Assembly: GCF_954871325.1 (NCBI RefSeq)
Contig: NC_088775.1
Location: 18,081,561-18,145,560 of the forward strand
Direction of reading: 5' to 3'
DNA from: Gordionus sp. m RMFG-2023
Lineage: Eukaryota > Nematomorpha > Gordioida > Chordodea > Parachordodidae
DNA: 64,000 bases
In this document: one piece after another, positions 12,846-24,846 of the stretch
Layout: each line of letters starts with the position of its first letter
Numbering within the stretch: position 1 is the stretch's first letter
The notes under the pieces: model-generated
Told to the model about the DNA's origin: nothing
Databases searched by the model: none
What the model saw: only the letters and a program-made list of their open reading frames with translations
Translations under genes and position numbers: made by a program

Positions 12846-13136
12846 CGCGTTATATTTCGCTAAATAGTTTTCGCTATATTGTCTTCGCGATTTATGTTTC
12901 GCGATATTGACATCGCTATAAAATTTTCGCGATAAAAATTTCGCTCTAATGTATTCGCTCTAAAGGTTTCGCCATGAGAGTTTCGCTATAAAAAATTCGC
13001 GATATTTGTTTCGCTATATTCACGGAAAAATATTCGCTAATATGGATTCGCGATAAAAGTTTCGCTATAAAATTCATTCGCGATAAACGACATTCGCGAA
13101 AAAGTGTTTCGCTATAAAAGTTTCGCTGAATTGACA
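12846..13136 (-). repeat. Phased GCGAA array, right arm
   Basis: About 19 copies of TTCGC/ATCGC, the reverse complement of the left-arm motif, spaced mostly 14-16 bases apart and ending at the right terminus of the foldback element. Individual spacers differ from the left arm, so the phase is kept better than the filler. Confidence 0.8.
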
Positions 13137-13319
13137 TGGAACCGATTATGACATATTTTACAAGTTATTATATTTTTAACTGATTTAATATATTTTGTAC
13201 TTCAGTTTATATACTTTTTACAAATAATCTAAATACATCAATTAATTAACATACACAATTAACAATATATTTGAAACAATTAATCATATTATTAATTGCC
13301 TTTTGATGTTAATTAATTC

Positions 13320-16150
13320 TATTACATCTACTTTCTCCTTTTTGGGCTCTCGAATTTAAACAGTATAAATTGTTTTCTTATCCTTTTTGGATAACGTCTA
13401 CTTGTATTTTCCTCTACCACGGGTTGATCTATACTGTCGATTTCCATCTTATCATTTATGCTAGTATATTGGTTATTGAGTCTTGTATCGGATCTGTCTT
13501 TGGTCATCGAATCTTGCATAGGATCAATGTCTTTGGTCATCGAGTCGTGCATAGGATCAATGTCTTTGGAAATAGAGAAGTCTTGTATAGGATCACTTTC
13601 ATCCATTCTTGGTGTAGTTTGCATCTTTTCTCCTTCTCTTCCTTCCTCTATTTTTTAAATCGTAATCTTCTAACCTATGTTTTAACTGATTAATATGTCT
13701 TCTCCATAACCCTAATTTAGTTTTAGCTAAAAACGTTATTGTCCTGTTCTTTTAACGATGATACCTGGTATCCAAATATCCTTTTTAAAATCTTTTGCAT
13801 ATATTTTCTCATTTATATTAAAAACCTGGTAACTGGGGTATGTAATGAGGATTAATTAATTTTATTAATTGTAAGGGTCCTGTATGTTTTTTTTGTGGTT
13901 ATTTGTGGCGTATTTCGATAATTGAACAGAAAATCTTGTATTTTATTATAATCGATATATTTTTAAAAAAATTTTTAAAAAGTTTGTACTAACCACTCCG
14001 CCTCTCCGTTGGATCTAGGGTGGTACGGGGCACTATATACATTTCTAATTGATAATTATTTGCAAAATAAACTGAATTCTCAACTTTGAAATGGGGGCCC
14101 ATTATCCATAACAATCGTATTGGGGTAACCGAGAATAGCAAAAAGTCTTAACAATATTTTTTAAAAATTAATTGTCGACAGTTTTTGTATTTCAGGCCAT
14201 TTACTAAAACTATATTATTACTAGATTTAAATCTCCGTTAATTGGTCCAGCAAAATCTAAATGAATTCTTCCCTATGGTTTATTTGTGGAGGGCCATTTC
14301 CCTATGATCGTTTTACCCCCAGGGTTATTTGTTTGACCTAATTCACAATCCTTACCATGTACTTCGATGTCGTTAATATTCGGCCACCATACGTTCTCTT
14401 GGGCCAATAATTTTGTTTTAGTATGACCCTGATGCCCCATATTTAAAAAAGACAATATTTTTACTTGTAATTTTTTTGGAATTATGGTTCTTAATCCACA
14501 AAATACCCTGCCTCCATCGTGAGTTCATTTCGGCGCTGGAAAAACGGTTTTAGATTTTCCTCTATTATCTTCAGCCACCCGATTGCAATGTAACGTGAAA
14601 CCTTTGATAATACCGGGTCATTTCTTGTGTATGATTTTATATCTAACGCTGAAATAAATTGTGGAGCATCCGATACTATTAAATGGTTTACCCTCAATTG
14701 GGAAACTAGACAGCATTACTATTTTTTTTCGTCCCTCAAAGTTGCAATTCATAATCATAATTTGCTAGTAATAATGACCATCTTATTAATCTTGATGACA
14801 TATCCGTTATTCTTTTATGAGAATTAAGTAACGTTATAAGTGGTTTATGATCAGTGATTATAGTAAAATGTTTACCAATTAAATATTGTTTAAATTTAAT
14901 TAATCCAAATGTAATTGCTAAAACCTCACGCTCTATCTGACTGTAATTCCGTTCGGCAGTATTTAATGTTCGAGACACGAATCCAATCGGTTTCTCCTCT
15001 TTGTTAATGATATGAGATAGAACTGCTCCTATTCCATGTTGGGACGCATCAGCAGCTAGAATTATCTGTTTTTCCGGATCATAATGATATGAAATTGGTG
15101 CTTCTGACATTAATTTTTTAAATTTATTAACTACTTTTGTTTCATTATCTGTCCATTTCCATGGCACATTTTTCCTTAAAAGCCTACATAACGGAGCGGC
15201 GAAAGTCGAAAAATTGTTTATAAATTTTTGATTATAATTAATTTTACCGATAAAAGCTTGTAATTTTTTAACGATTTTTGGTAACGGTGCGTCTAAAATT
15301 GCATTGGCATTCTTATTTGTTTTTGTGATTCCCTCTTCGCTAATGGTATGACCTAAAATTTCAATCTCTTTAAAAAAAATTTATATTCAAAATGGAGACT
15401 GCCTATCCTGTGTCAATTAAAAAATTAATATATCTTTTATCTATCAATAATTTCACCTTAAATTTTTTTCGCGACTTCTCTGGAGAATCCCAATCCTCAA
15501 AACTTTCTTGCTCCTTTTCTGGGACATCTATCGTTCCAATATATTCTTTCTTACCACGATTTCTTCTCCATATATTTTGTAGATGTTTTATTCCACAGTT
15601 ACGATAAATTGTATTTAAATTTGGGCAATTTGGTTTTATATGTTTTTTTAATCTACAACAATAACAAATAATTTTTCATACTGATTTATTTTTGTCATAC
15701 GGCTCCCTTGTCACTGTTTTCGCAATTTTATTAATCTTCTTTCCTGCCGATAATTTTTCATATGAAATCATTCCGTTGTCTATATTGAGGTAGCGATTTG
15801 TACAGCCTTTTCCCATGTCAAATCTGGCGTGTTTATTTATTTCATTAATATTTTTTCATTAGTAATTCCCTACACTCGTTTATCCCGCTACTGTATTATA
15901 CATCTCTTTAAAATCACAACTTTTCTTTTATCTATAATTTATTTATATATTCTGTAATCGTTTCTCCTTTTTCTTGTTCCGTTTTAAAAAAATAATATCT
16001 CTCTTTATTTTGGGTTCCATTTTAAAATTTTGGATGCTTAGTTTTAACGTCGTAACCTTCCCCATTTGAAGAAAGTTTTAAATTTTACTCTTCCTTTAAG
16101 GAATACCTTATTAAATTCGTTTTTCAAAGTGATTTCAAATGTAAAACTGT
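13320..16150 (-). mobile_element. Ty3/Gypsy LTR-retrotransposon fossil, broken
   Basis: Minus-strand remains in the order expected for Ty3/Gypsy: a CCHC zinc-knuckle-like piece and a protease-like piece near 15400-15660, reverse-transcriptase connection sequence, an RNase H domain (about 15167-14736, recognisable by ADASQHGIGAVL and TDHKPL), an integrase zinc-binding region near 14455-14273 (GHQGHTKT) and a basic C-terminal tail near 13624-13328. The element is incomplete and has roughly ten or more breaks. Paired LTRs were not recognised. Its decay and AT-drift suggest an old insertion. Confidence 0.75.
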
Positions 16151-16914
16151 ATTTTTATCCTTTTTTTTATATTAAAACTTTGTAAAAAAATATAATTTAG
16201 GGTTTGATTGGCGGATTATTGTGCAATTTTACCGTGGAAGAAGGTTGGATACCAATCAACAAAAATTTATGGTATAATAAAAAATAATTCGGCGTATAAA
16301 TATTTTTTTCTTTAAATTTTCACTTAGAAATAAGTTATAGTTACAACACTAGCCATCATATTAGAGACCTGCAAGAGATCCATTTTTTCGCCACACCCTT
16401 AGAAAAATAGCATTTACCCTATAGAAATATCAAATAACCTAAAATTTATGAATTTTTTACGTATATGTTATGAGAAAGTATCTAAAATAAACGAAATAAT
16501 AAAATATAGATAATATACAAGCAAACCATGATTTATCATTCCTAAAATAAATAATAATTTTCTCACCCGGTTTTAATTTTTTGATTGGGTCTAGTTTTGC
16601 AAAGCTTTACTCAAACTAGATGATAATCGGTCAATCATACGAATACGCCTTATTCACCTCAGTTGTTTTAATTGACTACTATCTCTACACTATTGAAAGA
16701 CTCGCTTATTTTTTCTATAATCTATTACACAAGTTTTATCGATACATTAAAATATCCATATATTTTTTAGGTCTTTGTCTTATAACTTTGTCACCGCATC
16801 CTTATCTTTTCTACTTATATTGGTTTGCCTTTTCCTAATTCGCGTTTTAAGATGGTGGGATGGAACACCTTTTCAATATGTCGGTAAATATTTTTTACAC
16901 AATTATCATATTTA
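16151..16914. other. Non-genic stretch
   Basis: No gene or paired repeat ends recognised. Short open frames at about 16620-16960 are hydrophobic, low in complexity and unlike known proteins. Confidence 0.5.
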
Positions 16915-18700
16915 TTGTAAAATTTATTCTATAATAATTATCTTTTTAATTTCAAATATTTAATTTTTTAGTCTAGCATAAGGATCTATTAATAATAGGA
17001 TTAAAAAAATAAAATAGGAGAATATTTCATTCGCATAGATACAAAAAAGATGATTTTTTTAAAAAAAACAATTTTTAAAGATATTATATAATTTTATTAA
17101 TCAGTAATCTTAACAATACATTTTTATTCACATTTTAGCATAAAGCAACAATGGAGTAATTTGGACATAAACCATCATTCAGGTGTTCTAAACAAGCGTC
17201 TTTTCTAAAGACGCCATTGTTGAAACAAAACATTGCTATCACAATAATTCGGCCCAATTATTTAATGAAAAATTCTTGGCCCGAATTATTCACTTAGCAT
17301 CTCTTTATTAATTTTTTTTATCGGTTTAAAATTTTATTATATTTGTTTTTTTTTTAAAATATTTTTTATGTGTTATTTTAATATAAATTAATATGTAAAT
17401 TTTTAATATATATTTTTTTATAATATAAAATGATTTGTTAAGACAAAAATGAATTAATGACATTGTTTTTAAGGCCCTTTTTTCGAACCGAATTTGTCCT
17501 GGTTTTTTATTCTTTTATTTTTCTTTATAATGCAAGGCCAACGATATCAGCGTGATCGCTAAAGGGAGACCTCTCCCTTAGAGCGCCCCAATCAAGTAAA
17601 TTTGACTTTTTCTAGGGCGTCTGAATGAAATGCTAAGTCGTCGCCATGATTTGAATATTAGGATGATAATTAGAATACCAACATTTTAATTAATATTGTT
17701 TGATTTTTTTATTTCAATAAAATTTCATTTTTATTCAAAATATAAAAGGGTTAAATCCATTACTCATATATATTGGACACGAAGTTATGAGAGATTATTT
17801 TCCGTTCAACTTGCACCTAACGAAGATATTTCATTCACTTCAGAATTCACATTTTTTCTTCTTTTCGCAAGATGTCTGGGCCACCTTTTTATGGATCATT
17901 ATAGGATGGAGACTTTATAAAAAAAGATTATTCATCTCAATTTAAGAAGCTTTAATATATTTAATATTCTTTATACACAAATTATAAGTATTTCAAAAAT
18001 ATTGTTTCGCATATTAATATAAATGTTAAATTAAAATATTTTATTATAAAATTGTATCGTTATACATATTTTTAAATTTATTTTTATATAAATATTATAT
18101 TATGTTAATTATGAATATAGTACGTTATATTTTTTTGTCAAAATTAGATATTACTTTTTAAACAATCATTACTTTTATATCTCATTTTTTAGAAATAATT
18201 ATTAATTGAACTTTATTATGCTCATAATATATAGTTATTCAAATTAAAATATTTTTGAGGTATTTTTGTATTAGTCGAAATAAAATGTTTTCGAAACAAA
18301 ACCGCAATTAAAAAAACCAAAAGATGCTTTTACACCAATGCAAAATATACTTTGGTCTAGCTCTAATCACACTTAATAAATCTGGCTAGCCTTAAAGTTG
18401 GCCTCAGACTAATTATTCGATTCACATTTTATATACAAATGAACAGCACAATTATTAGAATCGAACACGAATAAAATGGTATATATAATTGATATATCAT
18501 CTTATTAGAAATATCTTAGACTGGAATGGAAATGATTTATTAAACAATATAAATATAATATTATAAACCTTATAATTTCTCTCTTCTATTTCCATAAACT
18601 TCTAAAATATGAATAGAATAAAATAAAGTTAATACGATAATGAATAGTTAATGATAAAAAGCTTTATAGGATAATTAATTTATGATTTTCATTTTAAATA
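16915..18700 (+). repeat. Diverged duplicated block, copy 1
   Basis: Collinear patches match 26.05-28.4 kb plus 33.95-34.7 kb. Examples are GAACCGAATTTGTCCTGG (17487 and 26777), TTACTCATATATATTG followed by AAGTT and GATTATTT (17760 and 27050), TGTCTGGGCCACC (17873 and 27532), GCTCTAATCACAC (18360 and 34332) and AAAAGCTTTATA (18656 and 34696). No protein is recognised in it. It could be an old segmental duplication or two copies of an unknown long element. Confidence 0.6.
17240..17290. repeat. Small inverted repeat around AATAATTCGGCCC
   Basis: AATAATTCGGCCC near 17243 is matched by GGCCCGAATTATT near 17277, with about 22 bases between them. It could form a hairpin; its identity is unknown. 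Confidence 0.5.
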
Positions 18701-18898
18701 GAAATATATTATTTGCTTTTTTAAATATTATAATTTAAAAAATCTATCTGTTTTAGTTGGATGCTTCATGAAGGATAGGATTGGGATCGACATTCGGATG
18801 GACTTTTACCATCTCAATGGTTTTATATAATATCTGTTGAATTAATTTTTTAAAACTATTCATAATCTAGTTGGGTTTTATTTATTTAACATTACTGT

Positions 18899-19088
18899 AA
18901 AGTTGTTAAAGCTCTATTCGGGTCGATTTTAAAAACGACTCGAATAACATTTTAAGCACAATGATATTATGTAAGCCTTAGGGTTTGCCAAATAGAGATC
19001 CAGAAATATCCAAGCTTGCATTATATTATTTTAGCTAAAATCTTATCGTTTTTAAAAAGCGATTTGAATCGGGCTTTTTAACAACCCA
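18899..19088. mobile_element. hAT-type MITE (TAGTGTTGTTAAACGG family)
   Basis: A 190-bp element with ends AAAGTTGTTAAAGCTC and (right) GGGCTTTTTAACAACCCA. Flanks ATTACTGT and ATTACGGT are 7 of 8 identical. Internal words TTTAGCTAAAATCTTA and AAACGACTCGAAT link it to the copies at 19824, 24735 and 54975. Confidence 0.6.
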
Positions 19089-19510
19089 ATTACGGTAACT
19101 ACAAATCTATTCATGGGATGCTAATAAAGAAAACATTATGTAATAGCAACAACATATTTTTATTCTTGGTAAAACAATGCAATATTATAATAAGTACATA
19201 GACTGGCGATTCATAGATTAAAATGCATTTTTAAGGGTTGTGAAATGCAAATCAGGTGGCGAAACTTATATATTAAATTCTTGATTAATTTTTACATAAA
19301 ATTTTAAAATTGTTTACACGGGAAATCAAAATTGCTAGTCACGATTTTTATTGAAACACATTTAAATGAATGAATCGTTTGTTTAGGTAGTATTACATGT
19401 AGAGCTGCCGATTAACTTATTATTGTTATGTTGCATTTTTTATGTACCGAGATTTGTGCATAAATTATTTTAATTTTATCTCATATTAAGACGTTTGACG
19501 TATTTTTCGT

Positions 19511-19681
19511 AAATTGTTGTTAAACGGCTCGATTTAGCCTAAATTAAAATTTCTAGCCAAAATAATATACTATTTTCAAGATTTCGTTAATGTGCAAATT
19601 TTCTACCATCTTCATAAGATAAATCTCCAGACTTACGTGATATTTTGGGTGTTAGCAGTTTTTAAAAATTTAGCAACACTA
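19511..19681. mobile_element. hAT-type MITE, worn copy
   Basis: The left end TTGTTGTTAAACGGCTCGAT and the right end AGCAACACTA match the TAGTGTTGTTAAACGG family. No target duplication is recognisable, so the exact borders are uncertain by a few bases. Confidence 0.5.
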
Positions 19682-19823
19682 GTTATAAGAGACGTCAGGT
19701 GATTATAATAAAAATGAACCTGTTGTATTAAAATTGAAAATATATTATAATATATTTACATAGGATTAACATTTTTTAGTTAAAAAAAGAGACGTTATAA
19801 CATTCTTAAAGGTCCCTCGGGTG

Positions 19824-19957
19824 TAGTTTTAAATAGTTCGATTTGAGCTGATTTTTAGAAACGACTAACTCATGCCATATATGAGCAAAATCTGGAATAA
19901 AATAATGAATTAGCCATTTTTAAAAATCTGCTCAAATCGAGCAGTTTAACAGCACTA
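19824..19957. mobile_element. hAT-type MITE, 134 bp
   Basis: A perfect 8-bp target duplication CTCGGGTG (19816-19823 and 19958-19965). The ends are TAGTTTTAAATAGTTCG and AACAGCACTA, and the arms contain TCGATTTGAGC and its complement. It has no coding capacity. Confidence 0.8.
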
Positions 19958-20249
19958 CTCGGGTGTTATTCCTAATGCTTAAATTTTCATTTTTTTAATA
20001 TTTTGTATAATAATTAAAATAAAATATATAATTTATTTCTTAAATATTAATATTTATTTACTCTGTCTACCAAACAGATCGACTCACCAATTTAAGATAT
20101 ATTATTACCATATTGTGCTTTTAAAAGTTAAGCAGACTTCATGCTTAAGGCTGCATCACTAGATTCACATTTATATAATATTTTAAAATAGAACTCGATT
20201 TTAAAGAAAAGATACTTCTTATCTTTATTTACCTTTACTTAATGGAATA

Positions 20250-20815
20250 AAAGGATTGAGGCAGAGAATGATTTTTGCATATGGCACAGTTAATTCCAGA
20301 CGAAAATCTATCAATCATGAAAGATGATAAAAAAATAGTTAAAAACCGCATTATCGTGAAATAGATGAAGATGGCATCGTTGCCATTAAAATGGAAAAAT
20401 GATCTATATAGCTTAAAAATTTTCATTACTCAGATTATGTCTTGGAGTATGAAAAGAATCAGAAAGATTGCGATTATAATCAAAATATGAATTGTGTATT
20501 TGTTTGACCATTTAAATTGATATTATCGGACGAATATAAAAAGTATCAAATGGTATAAAAAAAATAATTTATTTTGTCATTATAATAAATTCACATTTTA
20601 GATGTAGGAATTATAGATTATTTGTACAGCAGACAAATTATCCAACACCATCTAAAAAGCGCCCATGGAGATTAGGAAATGTGCCTCCTCATCTTTACCT
20701 ATTGGATCAGAAAATGTGTTCATTGTTTAACAGTAGAGGATAAACATCGTTCAGATAGGAGATGCATAGTTTGTGACGTGGCGCTGTCTTTTAACAAAAT
20801 TGTGTTAAATCGTAA
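20250..20815 (+). pseudogene. piggyBac-like transposase C-terminal relic
   Basis: The clearest part (about 20710-20815) reads HCLTVEDKHRSDRRCIVCDV, which fits the cysteine-rich finger that ends piggyBac-family transposases (paired cysteines, RRC, then CDV). Just before it, 20645-20700 gives KKRPWRLGNVPPHLY in another frame, like the basic linker in front of that finger. Further upstream (about 20350-20400) GIVAIKW in yet another frame resembles the piggyBac core block with a conserved tryptophan. At least two frame changes separate these parts, and the catalytic region upstream is not recognisable. Terminal repeats and TTAA target sites were not paired. Confidence 0.5.
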
Positions 20816-21025
20816 TAAATAATAAATCTTGTAAAGTATAGCAGATGTCATACTTTTTGGTAATATCTTTAAAATATTTACTTTTTTGAAAAAAATTTTG
20901 ATTTTGCAAAATAGGACCTTTTTTGTTAGTAACCTCTGTGCAAGGAAGGGTTAAAAAATATATATCTTTAGATAAAAATTTGAACATTCTGAAAATCGAG
21001 AATTTTTATAAATAAATGGGTTCCA

Positions 21026-21131
21026 CGTCAATTCGGTGCAGAAAATTCGGCGCGGCGTCAATTCGTCGCATCGACAATTCAGCGCGGCGACAATTCGGCG
21101 CAACGTCAATTCAGCGCGGCGACAACTCAGC
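21026..21131 (+). repeat. Phased AATTCRGCGC array, left arm
   Basis: Seven units with core AATTC(A/G)GCGC at a mainly 16-bp period, alternating GTC and GAC spacers. It starts at the terminus and is the GC-richest stretch of the element. It is comparable in placement to the 14-bp GCGAA array of the other foldback. Confidence 0.75.
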
Positions 21132-21620
21132 GCGTATCTAATACAGTTGCAATTTATTATAAATTTATTAGTATAAAAAAAGGATGATTAAATAGAAATG
21201 ATTTTGAATGTTGGTCATATTAATTATTTTTTCGTATTTTTTTTACAAAAATCTCAATTTTATTTACTAAATGTGTAGTATCAATAAAAAAAATTAACAA
21301 CCAATATTTATACCGATTTCCTTGCTGGACCAATTTACCACATTATAAGGTAGGGGAGACAGGGGATAGTCGGACCGATTTTTATAAAATTGGCTATAGT
21401 TCCTGGTAGGGGTGGGACCAATACCAATATAATATTGGTTTACAATACCAATACCAATATAAACCAATATATAATTATATATTGGTATTGTTTTTACAAC
21501 CAATACCAATTACCTAAATATATTGGTTTTGAAATATTGTTTAAATACAATTTTACTTAATACCAATACCAATATTAAAAATTAAAAATAGATAAATACA
21601 TAAAATTATTTGGTTTTATC

Positions 21621-21695
21621 GTGGATAATTATATCGTGGATAATTATATCGTGGATAATTATATCGTGGATAATTATATCGTGGATAATTATATC
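21621..21695 (+). repeat. 15-bp minisatellite, five copies
   Basis: Five identical copies of GTGGATAATTATATC just upstream of the transposase reading frame of the hAT element. In frame they would read as repeated VDNYI. There is no sign that they are part of the transposase. Confidence 0.85.
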
Positions 21696-21868
21696 GTGGT
21701 ATTTTTTTTACTTTCATTCATAAACATATTACATCTGTTATTTCTTCCAAATATTCCTGTGATATCAATATTGGTGTTATTTATAATTATAGTTTATTTT
21801 TATTATGGAAGTAAGTTTTCTATATGATATCTATCAATTTTATCTATTTATTCATTTAGGATATTATA

Positions 21869-23696
21869 ATGAATGAAAACCAAATCGAGTTAATAAATAT
21901 AGATAATGATGTTGATACTAATAATAATATCGATAATGAACAAGAAGAATCAACGATATCTAATAAAAGACGAAATACAGCAAAAATCTGGGAATTTTAT
22001 ACTAGTTGTGATAACAAAAAAAAGGCTATTTGTAATAAATGTAAAAAAAATTATCTATTCCCAATTTTGGAACCTCAGGATTATGGACACATCTTAAATC
22101 CATCCACCCAACTTTATATAAGAAATGTGAACAAATAAATAATGGCAGTAAAAAAATTAACACCATAAAATCATTTTTAATTAATGTAAATAATAAAGCT
22201 AATTTAAATAATTTAATTATGGACTTTTTTATTCAAAATAATTTAGCCTTTTCAATGGTTGAAAATGAGTCATTTAAAAATTTAATAAGCTTTTGCAACC
22301 CCTCATTAACATTAATTTCTAGAAAAACACTTAAAAAAGAAATTATGAAACATTATCATAGTTCTTTTATCAATTTAAAATCTGTACTTTCTAAAATTAC
22401 TTCTAAATTTTCTTTAACAATGGACATTTGGTCCTCTCCAAATAAAATACCCTTTATGGGCATAACCATTCATTATATTGATACTGATTTTAAATTAATT
22501 AATCATTTATTAGATTTTATTCCTTTTTAAATCAGCACATAATGCTATTAATATTTATAATATTTTTAATTCTGTATTAAAAGTAAAATTTGAAATTGAT
22601 TTTTTTGTATTACATTAGATAATGCTAATAATAATTTAGCATTTTTAAAATTTTAAAACTAAAAGACAATTTTGATAATGTGTGCAAATGTTTTTGCCAT
22701 ATTATCCATTTGTCTATCATGGCTGCATTGGAACCTCTAAATCCAACTTTAAAAAAAATAAGAAATTTTTAAAAAATTTTTAAACTTTCTATATCTAAAT
22801 TTAATAAACTTGAAAAAATATATCTTGAAAAAAATCCAAATTTAAAATTTCCTCACCCTATTTTGGATATATTAACACGTTGGAATTCAACGTACCAAAT
22901 GCTCTCGAAAGGGCTATATTTCTCAAACCTTATCTCACAATATATACCAATCATTAACAAAATACTAATGAAGAATATTATATTAGTGCCTTAGCTTGGA
23001 ATAATATTGAAATATACCGAGAATTTTTAGAACCATTTAATTTTGCTACAGAGAGGGCCTCATGTGCTAATACTCCATCAGTTTCAAGAATCATTCCTTT
23101 ATATTCCAGTATTTTTGAGCACGTTGAGAGTTATAATAATAATCCTAATGCTATTTTAAAGACAGCTTCATTAGCTGCCTTGACAAAACTTAATAAATAC
23201 TATAATTTTAATAAACACCTATATATTATTTCAACAATGATTGACCCAAGGTTTAAACTATCAAGTCACTTATTAAAGCATAATAGTATAGAAACTCTTA
23301 TTGGAATATAATATTTATAAAACAAATAATTACAATTCAGCTGAACCTACAAATGAAACACAAAATAACAAAAAATTATTTTTTTTTGACAAAATATATC
23401 AGGTTGAACCTAGTCACAACAATAATAACTTAGAAATAAGCAAATATGTGGATGAAGCCACAATTTGTAATGATACAAATCCATTAGACTGGTGGAAATT
23501 AAATAAAAATAGATATCCAATATTATCAAAAATTGCCAGAGATTATCTTGCAATTCCAGCTTCTTCATCTAGCTCTGAAAGGGCTTTTTCAGAAGGAAGG
23601 TATATTATAACAGATCAACGTTGTTCACTACATGAGCATACTATCCAAGCTTGCCTGTGCTTAAAAAGTTGGATGCGCATGAAGGATTCTTCTTAA
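21869..23696 (+). pseudogene. hAT transposase (BED finger to dimerisation domain), broken
   Basis: This would cut and paste its own element. From the start at 21869 there is an acidic N-terminus, then a BED zinc finger near residues 45-70 (AKIWEFYTSC, CNKCKKNY). The core begins at 22219, with KFSLTMDIWSSPNKIPFMGI containing the first catalytic aspartate region (22411-22470). MIDPRFKLSSHL near 23230 is the usual block before the C-terminus. 23301-23696 gives LDWWKLNKNRYPILSKIARD and IPASSSSSERAFSEG, the dimerisation domain. The parts lie in different frames, with about five breaks between 22100 and 23300, so it is inactive though young enough for all domains to be legible. The best comparison is with Ac/Hermes-like hATs. 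Confidence 0.85.
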
Positions 23697-24734
23697 ATAC
23701 ATAAAATTTTTTCTTTATATTACAATCTTTTGCACTATATTTTATATAAATAGAAAATTATGTTACATTTTTAGTGTATTCATTTTGCTATATTCTTTGT
23801 GCTAAATAAAAAGTTTCAAAATATACGTTTATTATTTGATTGGTTTGTTGATTTCAAAAATATATTAGTTTAAAAAAAGAATTTGGACTTAGTAAAATTT
23901 TGGGAGTTGGTTCTTAGCCCTGTTTTTATGGTAATGCTTCATTTTTTTTCCATGTTTATTTAAAACTAGAAATTAAGAGTTTTATAATCACTATTTCTAT
24001 TCTTTTAATTAGTAATTTGAATTTAAACCAATACCAATATAAACCAATATATACCAATATAAACCAATACCAATAGCAATACCAATACAAGAAATAGAAA
24101 ATATTGTTTAAACCAATACCAATATTTTAGACCCAATACCAATACCAATACAATATTTTGTTATATTGGGTTTTTAATATTGGTTCCCAGCCCTAGTTCC
24201 TGGTTTTTTAGATATATAAAAAAAATATATGATTAGATACCTAAAACTATACTCTATAAAGGTTCCTTATAAAAAATTTTAAGAATATAATCATTTTTTT
24301 TTGAATTTTACTTTTTGTAAAAGAACAATTTTGTTCAACAAGCCCCAATAGCGGGTAAATTAAGGCTTATATATAAAAATTGAAACTTAATTTTGGTTAA
24401 TTTAATAAACATTTTGTATTTTTTTCATTAATAACTGCCATAATTGACGTGTATGGTTTAGCAAGCCCTGTTAACTCTGAATTTCTGGATATAATAAATA
24501 CTCATAAAACTTTCTCAAATTATAAAAACTTCATCAATATTTTATTTCTTAAATAAAATTTTTAATAATTATTTCAAAAGATTTTTTGTCTATAGACGTA
24601 AACTAATAAAAACTATATTATGATAAAATTTTAACCTTCTGGTGTATTTAATTTTAAGATGAGATTAAGTGGTTTGCCAAGCCCCGGTACCTAACCCCAG
24701 TCTCCCCTATTTTGATTAGTAGCCAATATTATGT

Positions 24735-24846
24735 AAGCGAGATTTTGCGCTAAATGTAAGAAAAGTTTGGACTTCTATCTCTAATCTTATATGTTATTAT
24801 GGCTAAAATCTTAATCGACCCAAATCGGACGTTTAACAACACTAAT
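24735..24846. mobile_element. MITE fragment in centre of foldback
   Basis: It shares AAGTTTGGACTTCTAT, GGCTAAAATCTTAATCG and the terminus CGTTTAACAACACTA with the 54975 MITE. The left border is not clear and no target duplication was found. Confidence 0.45.

Larger units (their letters stand above)
3627..13143. mobile_element. Large foldback transposon, 9-bp target duplications (Mutator-like?)
   Basis: A 9.5-kb inverted-repeat element. It is bounded by a perfect 9-bp direct repeat GATTATGAC at 3618-3626 and 13144-13152. The ends read CGTATCAGGTCAATTCAGCG on the left and, reverse-complemented, GGTTCCATGTCAATTCAGCG on the right. Going inward, each arm has a phased GCGAA array, about 350 bases of single-copy sequence, then a tandem array of ~117-bp units. 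The arms match closely along their length (for example 3945-4010 against 12700-12770). There is no long ORF, so it is non-autonomous. Two later insertions sit in the right half: a second foldback (6941-9522) and a hAT (10530-12591). A 9-bp duplication with long inverted repeats suggests the Mutator superfamily; that is inference, since no transposase is present. Confidence 0.8.
21407..24195 (+). mobile_element. hAT transposon nested in foldback arm
   Basis: A perfect 8-bp target duplication GTTCCTGG (21399-21406 and 24196-24203). The terminal repeats are TAGGGGTGGGACCAATACCA and, from the right, TAGGGCTGGGAACCAATATT. Both subterminal zones are packed with CCAATACCAATAT words. The undisrupted right arm of the host foldback near 25400 supplies the matching empty site. 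It carries a BED-finger transposase with several breaks. Confidence 0.92.

Noticed and set aside
13370-13693. Plus-strand frames at 13370-13693
   Set aside because: These are opposite-strand shadows of the Ty3/Gypsy fossil's C-terminal tail.
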